From contig NZ_CP107995.1 of assembly GCF_036116635.1 (NCBI RefSeq), positions 1,612,001-1,676,000 on the forward strand: a stretch of 64,000 bases of DNA, in the 5' to 3' direction. Position 1 is the stretch's first letter. Each line of letters starts with the position of its first letter. Position numbers and translations under genes: made by a program. This document shows, piece after piece, positions 59,586-64,000 of the stretch. The notes beneath the pieces are model-generated. The model had not been told where the DNA came from, did not search any database, and saw only the letters and a list, made by a program, of their open reading frames with translations. Source of the DNA: Amycolatopsis sp. NBC_00345. GTDB lineage: Bacteria > Actinomycetota > Actinomycetes > Mycobacteriales > Pseudonocardiaceae.

Positions 59586-59948
59586 TCAGCAGGGCACCGG
59601 TGGCCCGTCCTGGACGATGGTCAGATTGTTTTTGGGAACATATCCCCCTACTTCGTTGTCTCCCAGGACCACGTACCAATCTCCGCCCTCGCCGGACGTC
59701 ACGCAGTAGAGCCGGTAGCTGTATTTGTGACTCATGTGGTCGCAGATTTTGACGCCGCTGAGCCGAGGTCCGGAGCGGACCCCCATATTCGCCACGGTCG
59801 GGTGCACCAGGCCTGTGTACGGTATGCCCCCGTAGTAGCAACCCTCGGCGTTCGCGGTCGGTGCCGTGGCCAACGTGACGACGCTCAATGCGCCCATGGT
59901 GGCGAGTGCCAGTGCGAGCGACTTCTTCTTCCCGCCGTACTTCACCAC
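59586..59948 (-). CDS. Small secreted Cys-containing protein (SH3-like)
   Basis: A 120-residue exported protein. The signal peptide is basic then hydrophobic (YGGKKKSLALALATMGALSVV, cleavage near ANA, residue ~34). The mature ~86 residues have four Cys (EGCYYGG, VKICDHM, YRLYCVTS, terminal Cys) and an SH3-like pattern (GDWYVVLGDNEVGGYVPKNNL). It starts at GTG 59948 or 59945 after GAGGGGG. It may bind the cell wall or another protein; its function is unknown. Confidence 0.8.
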   Translation of the reverse strand: MVKYGGKKKSLALALATMGALSVVTLATAPTANAEGCYYGGIPYTGLVHPTVANMGVRSGPRLSGVKICDHMSHKYSYRLYCVTSGEGGDWYVVLGDNEVGGYVPKNNLTIVQDGPPVPC

Positions 59949-60087
59949 AGGTCCGTCCCCCTCTTTCGGTTGACGCCTCCGCCGACGTGGTGAGGCGATG
60001 ACGTTGCGTAGTGCGCTGGGACCCTGTGTAGCGCATCGAGGTTGTTCTGTATCGATCGCCGGGCGCAGAACAACAAGATCCGAACAA

Positions 60088-61593
60088 TCAGCGCAGATCC
60101 CGCTTGAGCACCTTGCCAGTCGACGTCATCGGGAACTCCTCGCGGAACTCCACCAGGCGCGGGTACTTGTACCCGGCCATGTTCTCCTTGCACCACGCGA
60201 CCAGCTCCGCCTCGGCCAGTTCGGCCCCAGGATGACGGATGACAAACGCCTTGACTTCCTCGCCGTGGCTCGGGTGCGGGACGCCGAGCACGGCGACCAG
60301 GCTGACCGCCGGGTGGGTCATGATCACTTCCTCCAGTTCACGCGGGTAGACGTTGAAGCCGCCGCGGACGATCATGTCCTTCGCGCGGTCGACGATGAAG
60401 TAGTAGCCGTCGGTGTCGCGGGTGGCGATGTCGCCGGCGTGGAACCAGCCGTCGCGGATTGCCTCGGCGGTGGCGGCGGGGCGGCCGAGGTAGCCCTTCA
60501 TCACGTTGTGGCCGCGGATCGCGATTTCGCCGGCTTCGCCGTCGGGGACCTCTTCGCCGTCCTTGCCGACGAGGCGGAGGCTGACGCCCCAGACCGGCTG
60601 GCCGATCGAGCCCGGCTTGGCCACCCGGCCGGGGTGGTTGAAGGTGGCGACCGGGCTGGTCTCGGAGAGGCCGTAGCCCTCGCGGATCGGCACGCCGTAG
60701 ATCTTGCGCACCTGTTCGAGGATCTCCACCGGCAGGGCGGCGCCGCCGGAGACGGCGATCCGGAGCGAGCCCGCGATGGCCTCGAGGTCGAACGCCGCCG
60801 GGTCCGCGCCGGCCAGGCCCCAGTACATCGTCGGGACCCCGGCGAAGAACGTCACGTGCTCGCGCTGCATCAGCTCCAGCGCGGCCTTCGGCTCGAACCG
60901 CGGCAGCAGGACCATCGTCGCGCCGGACCCGAACCCGGCGTTGAGCTGCACGCTCTGGCCGAAGGAGTGGAACAGCGGCAGCGTCACCAGGTGCACGTCG
61001 TGCTCGACCGTGCCGAAGACCCGCTGGCAGGTCAGCGCGTTGAGCACCATGTTGGCGTGGGTCAGCTCGGCGCCCTTCGGGGTGCCGGTCGTGCCGCTGG
61101 TGTAGAGGACGACGGCGGTGTCCGACGGCTCGGTCACGACCGTCTCGAACGTCGGCGGCTGCCCGGCCAGGGTGTCCATAAAGGACTCGTTGATCAGGAA
61201 GAAGTGTTCGCACGCCGGCGTCGCGTCGAACCCGGCGCGGCCCTCCTCGCCGAGCGGGAGGCCGGGGCCGCCGGCGAAGCAGAAGAACGCCTTCGCGCCG
61301 GAATCGCCGAGGTGGTAGGCGATCTCGCGGGCCTTGAGCAGCACGTTGAACGGCACGACCGCGGCGCCGGCCTTGAGGATGCCGTAGTAGACGATCGGGA
61401 ACGCCGGGATGTTGACCGACGCGAGCGCGACCTTGTCACCGTGGCCGATCCCGTTGGCGCGCAGCAGGTTCGCGACCTGGTTGGCCGCCGCGTCGACCTC
61501 CTGGTAGGTGAGCCGGGTGTCCCCGGCGACCAGCGCGTCGCGGCCCGGCCGGGTGGCGGCGCTCTCTTCGAGCATCATGGCGAGGTTCAGCAT
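60088..61593 (-). CDS. Acyl-CoA synthetase (AMP-binding, long-chain fatty acid type)
   Basis: A 501-residue adenylate-forming ligase. It has the P-loop LYTSGTTGTPKGAEL, YGLSETSP (A5), DGWFHAGDIA, VDRAKDMIVRGGFNVYP and the C-terminal catalytic Lys in STGKVLKRDL. It activates a fatty or hydroxy acid to acyl-CoA. It lies 13 bases after the PhaZ-like gene, so it is in the PHA operon, probably activating hydroxyacids released by depolymerisation. Confidence 0.92.
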   Translation of the reverse strand: MLNLAMMLEESAATRPGRDALVAGDTRLTYQEVDAAANQVANLLRANGIGHGDKVALASVNIPAFPIVYYGILKAGAAVVPFNVLLKAREIAYHLGDSGAKAFFCFAGGPGLPLGEEGRAGFDATPACEHFFLINESFMDTLAGQPPTFETVVTEPSDTAVVLYTSGTTGTPKGAELTHANMVLNALTCQRVFGTVEHDVHLVTLPLFHSFGQSVQLNAGFGSGATMVLLPRFEPKAALELMQREHVTFFAGVPTMYWGLAGADPAAFDLEAIAGSLRIAVSGGAALPVEILEQVRKIYGVPIREGYGLSETSPVATFNHPGRVAKPGSIGQPVWGVSLRLVGKDGEEVPDGEAGEIAIRGHNVMKGYLGRPAATAEAIRDGWFHAGDIATRDTDGYYFIVDRAKDMIVRGGFNVYPRELEEVIMTHPAVSLVAVLGVPHPSHGEEVKAFVIRHPGAELAEAELVAWCKENMAGYKYPRLVEFREEFPMTSTGKVLKRDLR

Positions 61594-61606
61594 CGGAGTG
61601 TCTCCT

Positions 61607-62404
61607 TCAGGACAGGAAGCGGTGGATGAGCGGGACGAGTTCGGACGCGTGGGTGAGCAGCGCCAGGTGGCCGCCGCCGGGGACGATGTGGACGGTGCCG
61701 TGGCGCAGCAGACGGGCCATCAGCCGCGCGTTGGCGGCGGGGACGATCGGGTCGTCGTCCCCGGCCACCAGCAGCACGGGCTGGCGCAGCCAGTGCAGGT
61801 ACCAGGCGCTGGTCCAGCCGGCCCCGGCGAGGATCTGCCAGTAGTAGCCCAGCGGGTCCGGCGCCCGGGTGGACGCGGCGAAGTGCGCGGCGAGCCCGGG
61901 GTCGTCGCCGAACCCGCCGCCGTAGAGCCGGGCGGCGGTCTCGCGCATGCGGCCAGGGCCGAAGTACCGCAGCGGGCTGGCCAGCGTGAGCAGCACCGAC
62001 GGCTTGGCCGGGACCATCACCATGCCCATGCTGGTCGCGCAGAGCACGACCCGGCGGCACCGGCGCGGGTAGCGGTGGGCGAACTCCTGCGCCAGCGCGC
62101 CGCCCCAGGAGATGCCGAGCACGTCGACCTCGTCGTAGCCCAGCTCGGTGACCAGGTCGGCGAGCATCCGGGCCAGCTGCGGCATCCGCCGGGGCAGCCG
62201 GGTGACGGGGGAGCCGCCGGTGCCCGGCATGTCGAACCGGATCACCGGGACCCGACGGCCCGGCTGGTCACTCAGCCGGTCGACCAGCGGCTGGAGCAGT
62301 TCGAGGTTGGCGCCGATGCCGTTGCACAGCAGCAACGGCGTGCCCTCGCCGGGACGGTGGTCGATATGGAGGCTGATCCCGTTCGCCCGGATCGCGGTAG
62401 TCAT
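61607..62404 (-). CDS. phaZ: Intracellular PHA depolymerase-like alpha/beta hydrolase
   Basis: A 265-residue alpha/beta hydrolase of the poly(3-hydroxyalkanoate) depolymerase group. The nucleophile is in GISWGGALAQEF, Asp in VAGDDDPIVP and His in GGGHLALLTH. An early LLLCNGIGANLELLQPL matches medium-chain PhaZ. It hydrolyses stored PHA to hydroxyacids. The ATG at 62404 overlaps the phaC stop (ATGA). Confidence 0.88.
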   Translation of the reverse strand: MTTAIRANGISLHIDHRPGEGTPLLLCNGIGANLELLQPLVDRLSDQPGRRVPVIRFDMPGTGGSPVTRLPRRMPQLARMLADLVTELGYDEVDVLGISWGGALAQEFAHRYPRRCRRVVLCATSMGMVMVPAKPSVLLTLASPLRYFGPGRMRETAARLYGGGFGDDPGLAAHFAASTRAPDPLGYYWQILAGAGWTSAWYLHWLRQPVLLVAGDDDPIVPAANARLMARLLRHGTVHIVPGGGHLALLTHASELVPLIHRFLS

Positions 62405-64000
62405 GCGCGGACGTAACTGCCGGGCGCCGCTTCGAGCGCCGGGTGCTCCGCACTGCCCACAGTGGACGGTGCGGCGACCTGCCCGCCGGAGCGCTCGCCC
62501 AGCCACTCCATCCAGCGCGGCCACCAGCTCCCGGCCACCTTCTCCGCCCCGGCCTTCCATTCCTGCGCGGAGTCCACGCTCGAAGGGTTGCGGTAGTAGC
62601 CCGCCTTCGGGTTGCCGGGCGGGTTGAGGATGCTCTGGATGTGGCCGGAGCCGCTGAGCACGAACTCGACGTTCCCGCCGAGCCGCCGCGACGAGCGGTG
62701 GCAGGCCTCCCACGGCGTGATGTGGTCGGTGGTGCCAGCCATCACGAACGCGTCCGCGGTGACCTTCCCGAGGTCCAGCGGGGTCCCGTCGACGACGACC
62801 GAGCCCGGGTGGGCCAGCGCGTTGTCGCGGTAGATGTCGATCAGCTGGCCGTGGAACGCGGCGGGCAGCCGGGTGGTGTCGTTGTTCCAGTACAGGATGT
62901 CGAACGCGGGCGGGCGCCGGCCGAGCAGGTAGTTGTTCACCCAGTAGGTCCAGATGAGGTCGTTGGGGCGCAACAGGTTGAACACCCGGGCCAGCTCACG
63001 GCCGTCCAGCACGCCTTGCACGTGCGAGTGCCGCTTGGCCGCGGCGAGGGTCTCCTCGCTGGCGAAGACGCCCAGCAGGGTCTTGTCCTCGGCCATGTCG
63101 AACACGCTCACGAACAGCGTCAGCGCGTTGATCACCGGCTTGCCCCGCGCGGCGAAGTAAGCGGCCAGCGAAACCGACGTGATGCCGCCGGAGCAGGCGC
63201 CGGCCAGGTTGACGTCCGGGCTGCCGGTGATCGCGCACACCGCGTCGATGGCCTCCTCCACCGCGGTGAGGTAGGTGGCCAGCTCCCAGTCGCGCTGTTC
63301 GGCGGTCGGGTTGCGCCAGCTGACCATGAACACTCCGAAGCCGTGGTCGAGGGCGTAGCGCACCAGGCTCTTCTCCGGCGACAGGTCGAAGACGTAGAAC
63401 TTGTTGATCTGCGGCGGCGCGATCAGCAGCGGCCGCTCGTGCACCTGCTCGGTGCGCGGGGCGTACTGGATGAGCTCCAGCACCTCGTTGCGGAACACCA
63501 CGGAACCCTCGGTGGTGGCGAGGTTCCCGCCGACGGTGAACTTCTCGGTGTCGACCTGGCTCGGGAAGCCGCCGTTGTGGCGGACGTCGCCGGCGAAGTG
63601 ACGCGCGCCCTCGACGGCGCTCTCACCGCCGGTGGTGATGAACTGCTTCACCGCGGCCGGGTTCAGCGGCAGGTTGCTCGGCGCGAGCGCGTCGAGCGCC
63701 AGCGACAGCACGAACCTCGCCCGCTCGCGGTCCACATCGGACAGTTCGGAGCCGCCGAGCCAGGCGTCGAGTTCGGCGTCCGCGGCGAGGTAGACGCCGA
63801 GCAGCCGGCGGTAGAGGAAGTTCTGCGTCCAGGCGGAGTCGGTGAAGCGGCGGTCACGGGCGCCGGGCACCAGCTCGCCGCGACCGCGGGCGGCGGCGAC
63901 CGCGGTCCTGGCCAGGTGGCGCAGGCTCGCCGCGGTGTTCCGGGGGTTCTTGACCGCCTCGCCGGCCACCGTGCGCAGCGAGTCGAGCAGGTCCTTGCGG
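62401..64000 (-). CDS. phaC: PHA synthase, class II-like (5' end beyond window)
   Basis: A polyhydroxyalkanoate synthase. The lipase-like box GACSGG carries the catalytic Cys, with Asp in GTTDHITPWEAC and His in SGHIQSILNPPGNPKAGYY. The reading frame stays open to the window edge (…DLLDSLRTVAGEAV), so the true start lies beyond 64000; an internal GTG at 63969 is not the start. It polymerises hydroxyacyl-CoA into storage granules. With phaZ and the acyl-CoA ligase it forms a storage/mobilisation operon. Confidence 0.93.
   Translation of the reverse strand, partial: RKDLLDSLRTVAGEAVKNPRNTAASLRHLARTAVAAARGRGELVPGARDRRFTDSAWTQNFLYRRLLGVYLAADAELDAWLGGSELSDVDRERARFVLSLALDALAPSNLPLNPAAVKQFITTGGESAVEGARHFAGDVRHNGGFPSQVDTEKFTVGGNLATTEGSVVFRNEVLELIQYAPRTEQVHERPLLIAPPQINKFYVFDLSPEKSLVRYALDHGFGVFMVSWRNPTAEQRDWELATYLTAVEEAIDAVCAITGSPDVNLAGACSGGITSVSLAAYFAARGKPVINALTLFVSVFDMAEDKTLLGVFASEETLAAAKRHSHVQGVLDGRELARVFNLLRPNDLIWTYWVNNYLLGRRPPAFDILYWNNDTTRLPAAFHGQLIDIYRDNALAHPGSVVVDGTPLDLGKVTADAFVMAGTTDHITPWEACHRSSRRLGGNVEFVLSGSGHIQSILNPPGNPKAGYYRNPSSVDSAQEWKAGAEKVAGSWWPRWMEWLGERSGGQVAAPSTVGSAEHPALEAAPGSYVRA

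Noticed and set aside
59998..61629. 543-codon plus-strand frame opposite the acyl-CoA ligase
   Set aside because: Antisense to a ligase with all adenylation motifs intact.

Overview
The window is very GC-rich DNA with short intergenic gaps, many GTG/TTG starts and many ATGA/GTGA stop-start overlaps. Together with LAL, PucR, TetR, HxlR and XRE-TPR regulators, Liv-type ABC genes and dispersed intergenic hairpin repeats, this points to a mycelial actinomycete, most likely Pseudonocardiaceae and probably Amycolatopsis-like (inference, no database check). I found no rRNA, tRNA, CRISPR array or replication origin. Both ends are cut: a gene start at 1-112 and a PHA synthase running off the right end.

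Layout. 1-8.4 kb: LAL regulator, secreted NTF2-like protein, FAD monooxygenase, secreted trypsin-like protease and Tat-exported metallophosphoesterase, with a deletion remnant of a deazaflavin-dependent oxidoreductase. 8.5-15.7 kb: a minus-strand homoprotocatechuate (3,4-dihydroxyphenylacetate) meta-cleavage operon, hpaD-hpaE-dapA-like-GntR-FAA/RraA fusion-aldehyde dehydrogenase. 15.8-25.7 kb: GMC oxidoreductase, a decayed esterase, an NTF2/TetR divergent pair, amidohydrolase, MoaF, copper amine oxidase, two SDRs and an EthD/TetR divergent pair. 26.3-32.3 kb: epoxide hydrolase, then an accessory patch with an HTH-NACHT-membrane protein, a small zinc-ribbon protein, a membrane-anchored NTF2-like protein and a kinase remnant. 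32.3-39.1 kb: a Liv-type importer with a LivM-LivG fusion, an NTF2-like protein, a second MoaF and a FeaR-like AraC regulator.

Taken together, amine oxidase, aldehyde dehydrogenase, extradiol dioxygenase, semialdehyde dehydrogenase, the FAA/RraA fusion, the importer and the FeaR-like regulator look like one dispersed system for uptake and catabolism of aromatic amines such as tyramine or dopamine. The two MoaF paralogues sit inside it; moaF was first named in a monoamine regulon.

39-50 kb: NmrA-like and polysaccharide deacetylase genes with an HxlR regulator, amidase, Eis-like acetyltransferase, a peptidase-like protein, an aberrant gamma-glutamyltranspeptidase, a DAO-family oxidoreductase and a PucR regulator. 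50.6-53.6 kb: a compact lasso peptide cluster (A2-A1-C-B1-B2) with two precursor genes not present as separate long ORFs; their predicted cores are 19 residues (Gly1-Asp8 ring) and 16 residues (Ala1-Asp9 ring). An XRE-NB-ARC-TPR regulator lies upstream. 57-58.1 kb: a decayed IS630 transposase carrying an in-gene 12-bp minisatellite. 58-64 kb: a DUF4386-like membrane protein, NTF2-like protein and small secreted protein, then a PHA operon (phaC, phaZ-like hydrolase, acyl-CoA ligase).

The most novel items are the two-precursor lasso cluster, the amine-catabolism supercluster with paired MoaF proteins and an FAA-RraA fusion, and the NACHT locus.
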